Shown here: in pieces, positions 7,866 to 15,295 of the stretch
How positions within the stretch are numbered: position 1 is the first letter of the stretch
Layout of the letters: every line of letters begins with the position of its first letter
Assembly (NCBI GenBank): GCA_029569475.1
Contig: JAKQSZ010000040.1
Span: 1 to 46,420 of the forward strand
DNA: 46,420 nt
Direction: 5' to 3'
Source of the DNA: Candidatus Eiseniibacteriota bacterium
Lineage (GTDB): Bacteria; Eisenbacteria; RBG-16-71-46; CAIMUX01
The notes under the pieces: model-generated
The model's input: the letters and a program-made list of their open reading frames with translations, nothing else
Told to the model about the DNA's origin: nothing
The model's database searches: none
Translations under genes and position numbers: made by a program

Positions 7866-10037
7866 ATGTCAGACGAGCGCATTACCCGCCTGGAAGCTCT
7901 GTTCAATCCGAAGTCCATCGCCCTGGTCGGCGCTTCGAGCAAGCCGCAGACCGTGGGCAACGACCTGCTCCGCAATCTCCTCTTCACGGAGTTCAACGGG
8001 CCGGTCTATCCGATCAACCCGAAGGCCGAGGCCGTCCTCGGGGTGCCCTGCTACAAATCGCTGCGCGATCTCCCGAAGCCGGTCGATCTCGCGGTCGTCG
8101 TCGTCCCGGCCGCCGCGGTCCTGGACGTGGTGGAGGACGCGCGGGTCACGGGCGTCAAGTCCATGGTGCTCTTGAGCGCCGGCTTCAAGGAGACCGGCCG
8201 CGAGGGCGCCGCGCTCGAGATCAAGCTGCGGGACGCGGTGCGCGCGGCGGGGATTCCTCTCATCGGGCCCAACTGCCTCGGCTACATCAACACCGACCCG
8301 ACGATCCGCCTCAACGCCACCTTCGCGCGCAAGATGCCGGCGCCCGGCAACCTGGCTTTCATCTCGCAGAGCGGCGCGCTCTGCACCTCGGTTCTCGACT
8401 ATGCCGAGGAGCGGCGGATGGGATTCAGCAAGTTCGTCAGCTTCGGAAACAAGGCGGACGTCAACGAGATCGACCTCCTGAGCTACCTGGCCAAGGATGA
8501 CAAGACGCGCGTCATCGCCATGTACCTCGAAGACGTCACCAACGGCCGGGCCTTCATCGAGACGGCGCGAGAGATCTTCTGGCAGACGGGCAAGCCGATG
8601 CTCTGCCTGAAGTCGGGGCGCTCGCCCGAGGGGGCCAAGGCGGTCAGCAGCCACACCGGCTCCCTGGCCGGTTCCGACTCGGTCTACGACGCCCTGCTCA
8701 TCCAGAGCGGCGTGCAGCGGGTCGACACCATCGCCGAGCTCTTCGACTACGCGGCGCTCTACACCACCCAACCGCTGCCCAAAGGCAACCGCCTCGCCAT
8801 CGTCACCAATGCCGGCGGACCCGGCATCATGGCGACCGACGCGGCCGTCCGTATGGGCCTGCAGATCCCGCAGACCGATCCCGCCACCCAGGAGAAGCTG
8901 CGCGCGTCGCTGCCCGCCTCGGCCTCGGTACGCAACCCCGTGGACGTCATCGGCGATGCCCGTTCCGACCGCTACCGCGCGGCCGTGCGCACGGTCCTGG
9001 ATGACCCCAACGTCGACATGGGCCTGGTCATCCTGACCCCCCAGTCGATGACCGACGTCGAGGAGATCGCGGCGGTGGTTCCCGAAGCCATCGCCGGCCT
9101 GGACAAGCCGGTCCTCTGTTCCTTCATGGGCGCCCGGGACGTCTCGGGGGGTGTGGAGATCCTCCGGCGGGCCGGCGTTCCCAACTACGCCTTTCCCGAG
9201 GACGCGGTGCGCGCGTTCTCGGCGGCGCATCAGCTCGTGACCCTGGCCGAGGTGCCGCGACGCGAGATGCGCCACTTCAAGGATGTCGACACGCAGCGGG
9301 CGACCACCCTCATCGAGGAGTACCTCAAGGACAAGCCGGAACGCTATCTCACCCAGGCCGAGTGCCGCCCGATCTTCGAGTGCTACCGGCTGCCCTTGCT
9401 CAAGAGCGGCGTCGCCCACACCCGCGACGAGGCCCGACAACTCGCGCGCGCCTTCGAGCGCCCCGTCGCCATGAAGGTGATGTCGGCCGATGTCGTGCAC
9501 AAGTACGACGCGGGCGGCGTGCTCCTGAACATCTCCGGCGAGGAGGAGGCGGGCGCCGCGTGGGACCGCATCCACCAGAACGTGAAGAAGGCGGTTCCGC
9601 AGGCGCGGATCGACGGCGTCCTCTGCGAGCAGATGGCGCCCAAGGGGGTCGAGGTCATCCTCGGCGCCACGCGCGATGCCCGGTTCGGCCCGCTCTTGAT
9701 GTTCGGCCTCGGCGGCACCTTCGTGGAGGTCTTGAAGGACGTCTCCTTCCGGCTGGCGCCCATGTGGAGGATCTCGGCCGAGCGCATGATCCGCCAGATC
9801 CGCGCGTTCAAGATCCTGACCGGCGTTCGGGGCAATCCCCCGTCGGACCTGGAGGCGATCGAGGAGACGCTCCTGCGGCTCTCCGCCATGGTCTGCGCGC
9901 ACCCCGAGATCTCCGAGTTGGACGTCAACCCGCTGATCGTCCACCCGAAGGGGCAGGGCTGCTCGGTGGCCGACAGCCGCATCATGCTGCGCCGTCCGGC
10001 CGGGCCCGGCTCCGGCAAGTGCCCGCAGACGCCCTGA
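7866..10037 (+). CDS. ADP-forming acyl-CoA synthetase (fused alpha-beta)
   Basis: Protein of 723 residues. The order is a CoA-binding Rossmann domain (residues 1-140, with SIALVGASSKPQTVGNDLL), two succinyl-CoA-synthetase-like domains, then an ATP-grasp domain from about residue 490 to the end. H263 in SSHTGSLAGS is the expected phosphohistidine of the alpha part; AMKVMSADVVHKYDAGGV and MFGLGGTFVEVLKDVSF belong to the beta part. The enzyme class converts acyl-CoA, ADP and phosphate to acid, CoA and ATP, or the reverse. Which acid is used cannot be read from the sequence. The ATG at 7866 has GGGAGG seven bases upstream. It has its own promoter and terminator and so is probably transcribed alone. 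Confidence 0.92.
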   Translation: MSDERITRLEALFNPKSIALVGASSKPQTVGNDLLRNLLFTEFNGPVYPINPKAEAVLGVPCYKSLRDLPKPVDLAVVVVPAAAVLDVVEDARVTGVKSMVLLSAGFKETGREGAALEIKLRDAVRAAGIPLIGPNCLGYINTDPTIRLNATFARKMPAPGNLAFISQSGALCTSVLDYAEERRMGFSKFVSFGNKADVNEIDLLSYLAKDDKTRVIAMYLEDVTNGRAFIETAREIFWQTGKPMLCLKSGRSPEGAKAVSSHTGSLAGSDSVYDALLIQSGVQRVDTIAELFDYAALYTTQPLPKGNRLAIVTNAGGPGIMATDAAVRMGLQIPQTDPATQEKLRASLPASASVRNPVDVIGDARSDRYRAAVRTVLDDPNVDMGLVILTPQSMTDVEEIAAVVPEAIAGLDKPVLCSFMGARDVSGGVEILRRAGVPNYAFPEDAVRAFSAAHQLVTLAEVPRREMRHFKDVDTQRATTLIEEYLKDKPERYLTQAECRPIFECYRLPLLKSGVAHTRDEARQLARAFERPVAMKVMSADVVHKYDAGGVLLNISGEEEAGAAWDRIHQNVKKAVPQARIDGVLCEQMAPKGVEVILGATRDARFGPLLMFGLGGTFVEVLKDVSFRLAPMWRISAERMIRQIRAFKILTGVRGNPPSDLEAIEETLLRLSAMVCAHPEISELDVNPLIVHPKGQGCSVADSRIMLRRPAGPGSGKCPQTP

Positions 10038-10050
10038 TAGGCGATCGCGC

Positions 10051-10108
10051 CTGCTCAGCACTGATCGGTTCTGATCAGCGCTGATCGGTTCTCATCAGGC
10101 TGATCGGA
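10051..10108 (+). repeat. Short imperfect tandem repeat with GATC-rich units
   Basis: Two adjacent 20-base units (10061-10080 and 10081-10100) agree at 17 positions and share CTGATCGGTTCT; partial copies flank them on both sides. Several CTGATCAG-like palindromes fall inside. It lies between the synthetase stop and its terminator. Confidence 0.6.
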
Positions 10109-10117
10109 TGACACGAA

Positions 10118-10149
10118 GGGCGGGACGAGAACCTCCCGCCCCCCTTTTC
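10118..10149 (+). terminator. Rho-independent terminator after the synthetase
   Basis: GGGCGGGA and TCCCGCCC arms with an eight-base loop, followed by CCCCCTTTTC. It lies 80 bases past the synthetase stop and is the clearest terminator in the window. Confidence 0.75.
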
Positions 10150-10267
10150 ACATCCCCGTTGCTGACTCCGGGGGCGTCAGGATCGATAACGACAACGACT
10201 GGAAAGCACGCTGGGGTGGCCTCGCTTGACCGCACGGCATTCTTAGATCCAGACCGCACGGCCCTGG

Positions 10268-10414
10268 GGGCGGATGGCCTCAGACGCCCGGCCCGGAGAT
10301 ATCATTCTTGTGATGGGCGCAGGCGATTCCTCGCTGACCGCCTTGGCGCAGGGGATCCTGAACTCGCTACCTGAGAGAGCGGCAGCCTCTACTCCTGACC
10401 GCAGCCACGCGTGA
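10268..10414 (+). pseudogene. MurC-like C-terminal remnant
   Basis: Translating this stretch gives RMASDARPGDIILVMGAGD followed by about 28 residues and a stop at 10412-10414. RPGD(I/V)(I/V)LVMGAGD is the typical end of UDP-N-acetylmuramate-alanine ligase (MurC). In another frame just upstream, AFLDPDRTAL looks like the preceding segment, so a frameshift separates the two. No start codon, ATP site or earlier domains are present within reach. It is a fragment, probably left by an old rearrangement. The assignment rests on a short motif. Confidence 0.5.
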
Positions 10415-10477
10415 AATCGGAGGTCCCGGGCAGATTCGACCTGGCAGGACAGAATGTCAGGATAAAATGACCTACAC

Positions 10478-11392
10478 ATGCGGATTGTTCGGCGACATCT
10501 CGATCTCAGACTCCCACCGGCCCAGTCGTCTTCCTCCGGGGGCCGCGACGCGTCGGGAAAACCTACTGGATCCACCATAACCTGCTTTCAGGCAATGAGT
10601 TTCTCATTGATCTACTTGAGACGGACACGCTCGCGGACTATATGGCTCGTCCATCCCTGCTCCGGGAGCGGTGGAAAGGCGGGCTCACGGTGATCGACGA
10701 GATCCAGAAGGTTCCGGCGTTGCTCGACGAGGTGCACTGGCTGATCGAGCGGAAGCAGGCTTCCTTCCTTCTCACCGGCTCAAGCACGCGGAAACTCCGA
10801 CAGACACACGCGAACCTCCTGGCAGGCAGAGCCTGGCGCTACGAAATGGGCCCCTTGTCGGCGACCGAGGTGGATGGGTTTGATCTGGAACGAGCGATGT
10901 GGACCGGCCTGCTCCCCCCACACTTCCTCTCCAGCGATCCCGATCGCGACCTGCGAGCCTGTGTGGCCGACTACCTCCGGGAAGAAATCGCGGCCGAAGC
11001 GCGGCTGCAGAATGTCCCGGCCTTCGCCGAGTTCCTTCGGGTTGCGGCGATCACCTCGAGCGAGTTGCTCAACTACACCAACGTCGCGCGCGAGGCGGGG
11101 TCAGCGCGAAGGTCGTGCGCACGTACTTCCAGATCCTCGAAGACACGATGCTCGGACACCGCCTCCCGCCGTGGACTCGGGCGATCGATCGTCGTTTGAT
11201 CCAAACCGAGAAGTTCTACCTATTTGACGTCGGCATCGCCAACTACCTATCCCGCCACCGGCCGCGGATCGGCGGGGCCGAGTTCGGCAAGAGCTTCGAA
11301 CACTGGGTGCTGATGGAGCTCATGAACTTCCGTCGCTACCGCGATCCGGAGTTGGACATCCGCTTCTGGCGCACCTCGGCCGGGCAGGAGGT
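10478..11392 (+). pseudogene. Broken AAA ATPase of the DUF4143 type
   Basis: The pieces in order are: MRIVRRHLDLRLPPAQ from the ATG at 10478, a frame change near 10530, then VVFLRGPRRVGKTYWI with a Walker A motif, LTVIDEIQKVPALLDEVH (Walker B), FLLTGSSTRKLR (sensor), and a second frame change near 11100 leading to VSAKVVRTYFQILEDT (winged helix) and the DUF4143 part with KFYLFDVGIANYLSR and FWRTSAGQEV. The family comprises ATPases common in mobile and accessory DNA, with no agreed function. Two frameshifts and loss of the nuclease-like end make it non-functional unless sequencing errors are responsible. The 3' end runs straight into another gene fragment. Confidence 0.75.
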
Positions 11393-12115
11393 AGCGAGAA
11401 TCCTCCCAGGTGCGAGCAGAGCGCCTGGACGGAGAAGGGCGGGTTCGACGCCCCGTGGGGGCCCGGCGGCGGCTATGAGCTGGCGGCCGGCGGCAGCGTC
11501 CGGATGCTCCGCGGATGGGGCCACGCCGAGCTGATGGAGGCCAACGGTGGCCTCAACACCTCCCTGCAAGGGGTCACGGGGGAAGCCGATTTCCTGGCGC
11601 GGACGGCCCAGGGGGGCAGCGGTTACGGGGTCGACCTCGGTCTCGCCGCGCGGCATCCCAACGGCTGGCGCTTCAGCGTGACGCTCGACAACGTCGTCTC
11701 ACGGATTTCCTGGTCCCAGAAGGTGGAGTTGCACCGCGAGACCGTGCGGGCCGACACGATCCGGCTCTCCGACACCAACAAGGACGAGGACGACCTGGTG
11801 GAAAGCGACTCGGAGACCACCTCGGGCGCCTCCTTCACCGAGGGGCTGCCTTCCGAGCTGAACCTCGCGGCGGACCGGGCCTGGGGACCTCTACTGCTCG
11901 CAGCCAACCTCTCCCAGGGGTTCAGCGACCGCTTCGGGACCAGCACCTCCCCTCGCCTGCTGGTGCGCGGCGGCTATCAGCCCTAGGCGTGGGCGTGGGG
12001 AGCGGGTTTGGGACTCAAGGCCTGGGCTCTCCAACTGAACTTCGCCGCCTCGTGTTCGGGCAGCCCCTTCTCTCCTCGGGAAGCGGGCGTGGGATTCTCG
12101 CTGGGCCTGGATTAG
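11393..12115 (+). pseudogene. Outer-membrane beta-barrel protein, 3' part, with in-frame stop
   Basis: One frame reads from CEQSAWTEKGGFDAPWGPGG (11411) through GYGVDLGLAARHPNGWRFSV, a loop rich in Asp and Glu, and SPRLLVRGGYQP to a TAG at 11984-11986. It then continues in the same frame as AWAWGAGLGLKAWALQLNFA to a second stop at 12113-12115. Alternating aromatic strands, and relatives that describe an aligned barrel ending in the same way, suggest the C-terminal half of an outer-membrane protein of the TraF/PorV-like kind seen in FCB-type bacteria. There is no signal peptide or start: the 5' half is replaced by the DUF4143 fragment. An ATG at 11504 opens a 160-codon frame but is internal. 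Confidence 0.6.
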
Positions 12116-12131
12116 CCTCAATTCCGTTTGG

Positions 12132-12160
12132 TAGATAGATGGATAGATAGATAGATATAG
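12132..12160 (+). repeat. GATA tetranucleotide microsatellite
   Basis: About seven copies of TAGA/GATA with one GATG variant, just past the broken barrel gene. It stands out against the GC-rich surroundings. It lies between pseudogenes, so no phase-variation role is evident. Confidence 0.8.
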
Positions 12161-12209
12161 GCGGAAGATACGATCCGGACTCTCCAGCAGGGGATTCTCG
12201 ATCGAGGCA

Positions 12210-12803
12210 TCAGACGACGGGGCCGCCATCTGTTTCCGTTGTTCCTGGTTGCTTCAACGCGTTCGTTTCCAGAGTCCCGAGAATGCCTGCGCAACCCATC
12301 TTCGCTGCACGCTCTCGCACAAAGGACATGTCGCATTCACCTGGATCCATGAGCATCCCCAAGACGTCCGATCGGCTGCGATCGCTTCCGTCTCGGATCC
12401 AGATCAGCTTCGAGAGGATTGCGTCTTCTTTCGAGACGAGAGGGACGACCAGTCCCCCGAACAGCTCCTGCGGTCTGCTACGACCGAGCTCTCCCCCGAT
12501 CAGTTCTCCAACGTGAAAGTCGACCTTGATCATCGTCTCTTGATCCAGTGCCTGGAACATACCGTTGTGGCGTACCGCTTCCTGAACGCTGCTGGCGTTG
12601 ATCAGAAAGTCCCGAGACAGGTCCCTGACCAGCGATCTCGCTTCGCGGGCTCCGAGGCGGACCACAAAGTCCGCGTCACGGGTTGTTCGCGGCTCGCCGT
12701 AGAACGAAGAAGCCAGTCCACCGGTCAGATGAAAGCGGATGCCCAGGTTCGTCAGGGTCGAGGCGACTCGTTCGACCGTGCGCCTCAGGTCCGAGGTCGT
12801 CAT
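12210..12803 (-). CDS. Nucleotidyltransferase, AbiEii/toxin-like
   Basis: Protein of 197 residues of the minimal nucleotidyltransferase fold. LTGGLASSFYGEPRTTRDAD carries the GG and D-x-D parts of the active site (completed by FVV), and MIKVDFHVG supplies the third acidic residue. The helical part SKEDAILSKLIWIRDGSDRS followed by DVLGML is typical of DUF6036/AbiEii-like proteins. Related proteins transfer nucleotides to tRNA or to their partners and act as toxins of two-gene modules. The start ATG overlaps the stop of the upstream small gene by four bases, so the two are translated together. All catalytic residues are present, in contrast to the broken genes around it. The target is unknown. 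Confidence 0.75.
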   Translation of the reverse strand: MTTSDLRRTVERVASTLTNLGIRFHLTGGLASSFYGEPRTTRDADFVVRLGAREARSLVRDLSRDFLINASSVQEAVRHNGMFQALDQETMIKVDFHVGELIGGELGRSRPQELFGGLVVPLVSKEDAILSKLIWIRDGSDRSRSDVLGMLMDPGECDMSFVRERAAKMGCAGILGTLETNALKQPGTTETDGGPVV

Positions 12804-13027
12804 TGGTCCAGCAGGGCCAGCAGCTGAAGCGCTCCGGGATCGGTCGAGTAGAGCACTTTGGCGACCCTCAGCCGAATCTCCCGTTCGGTGAGGCCCGGGT
12901 GAGCCTTTTCAATCCGCAGGCGCACCATGTCGCACAGCTCCTCGAGCAGGCCCGCCGACATGGCGACCCGTTCCTGACCGGACAGCTTGCCCAACCGTCG
13001 ACGGTACTCCAGTTCGATGTCGTTCAT
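12800..13027 (-). CDS. Small partner of the nucleotidyltransferase (putative antitoxin)
   Basis: Protein of 75 residues, acidic and helical, beginning MNDIELEYRRRLGKLSGQER. The segment RLRIEKAHPGLTEREIRLRV followed by AKVLYS resembles short proteins often encoded directly before nucleotidyltransferases of this kind. It has no DNA-binding motif that I can see. The stop codon overlaps the start of the downstream gene (ATGA), a common layout for antitoxin-toxin pairs. The antitoxin role is inferred from this layout only. The gene lies next to an IS91 remnant on the same strand, consistent with a mobile accessory unit. Confidence 0.65.
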   Translation of the reverse strand: MNDIELEYRRRLGKLSGQERVAMSAGLLEELCDMVRLRIEKAHPGLTEREIRLRVAKVLYSTDPGALQLLALLDQ

Positions 13028-13063
13028 GTCATAACGTTAGCACTACTCCGCCTTAGTGCCGAT

Positions 13064-13385
13064 AAGCACTGTTGGGGTAGCGCCCGCGGCCTTGGCGGTC
13101 ACCCGCCGATCGCCCACCGCCGGCAGCAGGCCGGGCCAGGGAGGCCGCGCCGCGCTCGGCGATCGCGCGCAGAAGGGCCTCCACCTCGATGTCGGTCGGT
13201 GACGGAAGAGAGAGGAAACGCAGGGGCGGTCGTGCTCCCGCTGCCGTCTCCGATGCTGCCTCCCCCGCTTCCACAAACACCCCGTCGGGCACAACCGCAT
13301 GGACATGGAGATTGGCGTTGAGGGCACCGCCCATCCGCTGGATGCAGGCCAAGCCTGCGGGCAGCAGGCTGCCCTCTGCGGCCCC
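13064..13385 (-). mobile_element. IS91-family transposase remnant (HUH region)
   Basis: Read on the minus strand, the stretch contains GLACIQRMGGALNANLHVHA followed by VVPDGVFVEAG, then PLRFLSLPSPTDIEVEALLR. IS91-type rolling-circle transposases share the pattern IQRFG.ALN.N.H.H...LDGV with the HUH metal-binding histidines, here H-V-H, and a proline-rich stretch followed by D.EV. No zinc-finger N-terminus and no catalytic tyrosine region are present, so it is a fragment. It is embedded in a longer open frame that runs antisense through the next gene and has no coding value there. Confidence 0.65.
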
Positions 13386-13540
13386 GGACTTCCGCACGTC
13401 CCGCGGAACCGGAAAGCGGGATGGCAGCGGAAAGATGGTAGCACGTCGAGGACTCCGTCCCCACCGGGACCTGGAGTGGTCTGGATGGGGTCTCGGGGAG
13501 CGCGGCGGCGCCGGGCCGCCTTCGGAGGCCACAATCGAGG

Positions 13541-13570
13541 TTGGCCCCCGGCGTCTCCTTGCCCTATCGT
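13541..13570 (+). promoter_or_regulatory. Possible promoter of the PspA/ABC/AAA+ cluster
   Basis: TTGGCC at 13541-13546, an 18-base spacer and TATCGT at 13565-13570, 34 bases before the first gene of the cluster. The -35 match is moderate. No sigma54-type GG-N10-GC element of the classical psp operon was seen. Confidence 0.35.
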
Positions 13571-13604
13571 TCTGCCCGACCCAAACCGTGTCCCGGAGAG
13601 GCCC

Positions 13605-14285
13605 ATGAAAAAGAAGTGGTACAACCTGTTCGTCAGCGTCGAACAGCCGCAGGGCGCGCAGCCGGCAGCCGACGGGGCGCCCGCCCCCACCGCGGCCGAG
13701 ACCGTCGCCCAGATCGCCCAGCGTCTCGGGGAGCCGCGCCTGCCGTCCGCGACCGCCCAGCCGGTCTCGTTCGCCGAGATCTACGCCGCCGCCGAGATTC
13801 CGGTCCCGGCGCACGGGTTCACCATCTTCAAGGTGGCGGAGATGCTGGGAAGCGACCACATCAAGGACCTGCCCGCGGGTGTGCGCCGGAGTTCGGTCCT
13901 GGTCGCGCTCGAGGCCGCCGGGGTCAAGGTGCAGGAGGTCGTGGAGGATGCGGTGCGCCGCGACCGCGCCCTTGACACGTACGAGCAGGTGCAGCAGGCG
14001 GCCGTGGAGGCGATGGAGCGGTCCAAGGGAGAGGAGAATGCCAGGATCCAGGAGGAGCTCGACCGGGTCGCGGCCGAGCACCGGGCCCGCATCCAGGCGA
14101 ACCAGGAAGAGGTGGCGCGGGCGCGCGAGACGCTCGGGGCCTGGCGGCTGCAGAAGCAGCTCGAGGAACAACGCATCGCCGACGCCATCTCCTACTTCGT
14201 GACGGAGAACCCGGTCACGACCTCCGCCGCGCCCGGCGGCCCTCCCGGCGCGGGCACGGGGCAGCGCCGGCCTGAGGGAATGTGA
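13605..14285 (+). CDS. Helical protein of the PspA/ABC/AAA+ cluster
   Basis: Protein of 226 residues, no signal peptide. After a short MKKKWYNLFVSVE start and an Ala/Pro-rich linker there is a compact segment around residues 50-120 (FAEIYAAAEIPVPAHGFTIF, then KVAEMLGSDHIKDLPAGVRR and SSVLVALEAAGVKVQEVVED), followed by a long coiled coil (ARIQEELDRVAAEHRARI...ARETLGAWRLQKQLEEQ) and a Gly/Pro tail. No named family was recognised, but the ordered middle segment looks conserved rather than random. The ATG at 13605 has GGAGAGG four bases upstream. As first gene of the cluster and with a coiled coil similar in length to that of PspA, it could be a cytosolic partner of PspA. That is inference. Confidence 0.7.
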   Translation: MKKKWYNLFVSVEQPQGAQPAADGAPAPTAAETVAQIAQRLGEPRLPSATAQPVSFAEIYAAAEIPVPAHGFTIFKVAEMLGSDHIKDLPAGVRRSSVLVALEAAGVKVQEVVEDAVRRDRALDTYEQVQQAAVEAMERSKGEENARIQEELDRVAAEHRARIQANQEEVARARETLGAWRLQKQLEEQRIADAISYFVTENPVTTSAAPGGPPGAGTGQRRPEGM

Positions 14286-14382
14286 CCGGATCAGGGGCGA
14301 AGCGATGTAACCCGATCGGGGCCCGCTGCGTACGCTAGCGCCGTCATCCAGACCGGCCCGAAACGGAAGAAAGGATCTCACG

Positions 14383-15114
14383 ATGTGGCAACGACTGGTA
14401 CGCGTGGTGCGCTCCTTCGTCGGCTTCTTCATCTCGGTGGCGGAGAATCCCGAGCTGATCCTGGAACAGAACATCCGCGACATGAATGACCAGGTCCCGC
14501 GGATGAACGAGAGCATCGCCATGGTCAAGGCCAACGTCACCCTCCTCGAAAAGGAGGAGGCGAAGTACCAGGCCGAAGTGCGCGACCTGAGCGCCAAGAT
14601 CAAGGCCGCGATCCAGGCCGGCCGAGACGACCTGGCCGGCAACTTCGCCATCCGCCTGGAACAGCTCAAGGGCGCCCTCGCCCGCACCCAGGGGCAGCTC
14701 ACCACCGCCCGGGCGGCCTTCGACAAGGCCCTGACGGTCAAGCAGGCCTTCATGCGGGAAAAGGAGCGCAAGACCCGCGAAGCGCTCGACGCCATCCGCG
14801 ATTACCGCCGGGCCCAGTGGCAGAAGAAGGTCGCCGACGTCATGGAGCAGTTCGAGGTCGCCGGCGTGAGCCAGACCCATGACGAGATGGTGCGCAAGAT
14901 CGAGGAGATGACGGCGGTGAACGAGGCCCGCATGGAAATGGCCCTGGGCAACGTCGATCAGCAGAAGGTCAAGATCGAGGAGGAGGCCGAGGCGCTGCGG
15001 GCCGGCGAGCTGGTGAAGCAGTTCAAGGTCGAGATGGGTTTGATGCGCCCGGAGGACGCGGCCCCGGCGGCGGAAAAGACCATCGGTGGCAGGCAGGCGG
15101 AGAAGACCTCCTGA
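14383..15114 (+). CDS. pspA: PspA/IM30 family membrane-stress protein
   Basis: Protein of 243 residues, close to the usual 220-230. It starts MWQRLVRVVRSFVGFFISVA, the amphipathic helix that binds stressed inner membranes, then ENPELILEQNIRDMNDQVPR, the family's best-conserved stretch. Long coiled-coil helices fill the rest (residues 30-215). PspA/IM30/Vipp1 proteins assemble into ESCRT-III-like rods and rings that seal and protect the cytoplasmic membrane. An AGGA site precedes the ATG. It sits 97 bases after the helical-protein gene and 181 bases before the binding-protein gene. The classical regulators pspF, pspB and pspC are absent from the window. The acidic, Ala-rich tail after residue 220 is an extension. 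Confidence 0.92.
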   Translation: MWQRLVRVVRSFVGFFISVAENPELILEQNIRDMNDQVPRMNESIAMVKANVTLLEKEEAKYQAEVRDLSAKIKAAIQAGRDDLAGNFAIRLEQLKGALARTQGQLTTARAAFDKALTVKQAFMREKERKTREALDAIRDYRRAQWQKKVADVMEQFEVAGVSQTHDEMVRKIEEMTAVNEARMEMALGNVDQQKVKIEEEAEALRAGELVKQFKVEMGLMRPEDAAPAAEKTIGGRQAEKTS

Positions 15115-15295
15115 ATCAGCACGGGGGGCCCTTGCAGCCCATCGGGAGGGAGCGCCCGATCCGGCCCGGCGCCGGAGTGACGCCAGGCTGGCGCCCATTC
15201 TCGTGAGGTCCGCGTGCCCCCCAAAGAGCCGGGCCGGCACTGGATGAGCAGGCCGCAGGCCACGATTGACTTGGACAAAACCACGGAGGCAAACG

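Noticed and set aside
7869..10061. 730-codon open frame antisense to the acyl-CoA synthetase
   Set aside because: The opposite strand encodes a complete, well-conserved enzyme; the antisense product has no recognisable domain and no ribosome site.
10051..10108. CRISPR-like repeats
   Set aside because: The units are directly adjacent with no spacers and diverge at several positions.
13541..13604. Sigma54 promoter for pspA regulation
   Set aside because: No GG-N10-GC element with the expected surroundings is present; a housekeeping-type promoter fits better, though weakly.
13053..14795. 580-codon minus-strand frame as one transposase gene
   Set aside because: Only its last part resembles IS91 transposase. 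The rest runs antisense through the helical-protein gene and into pspA and has no family character.
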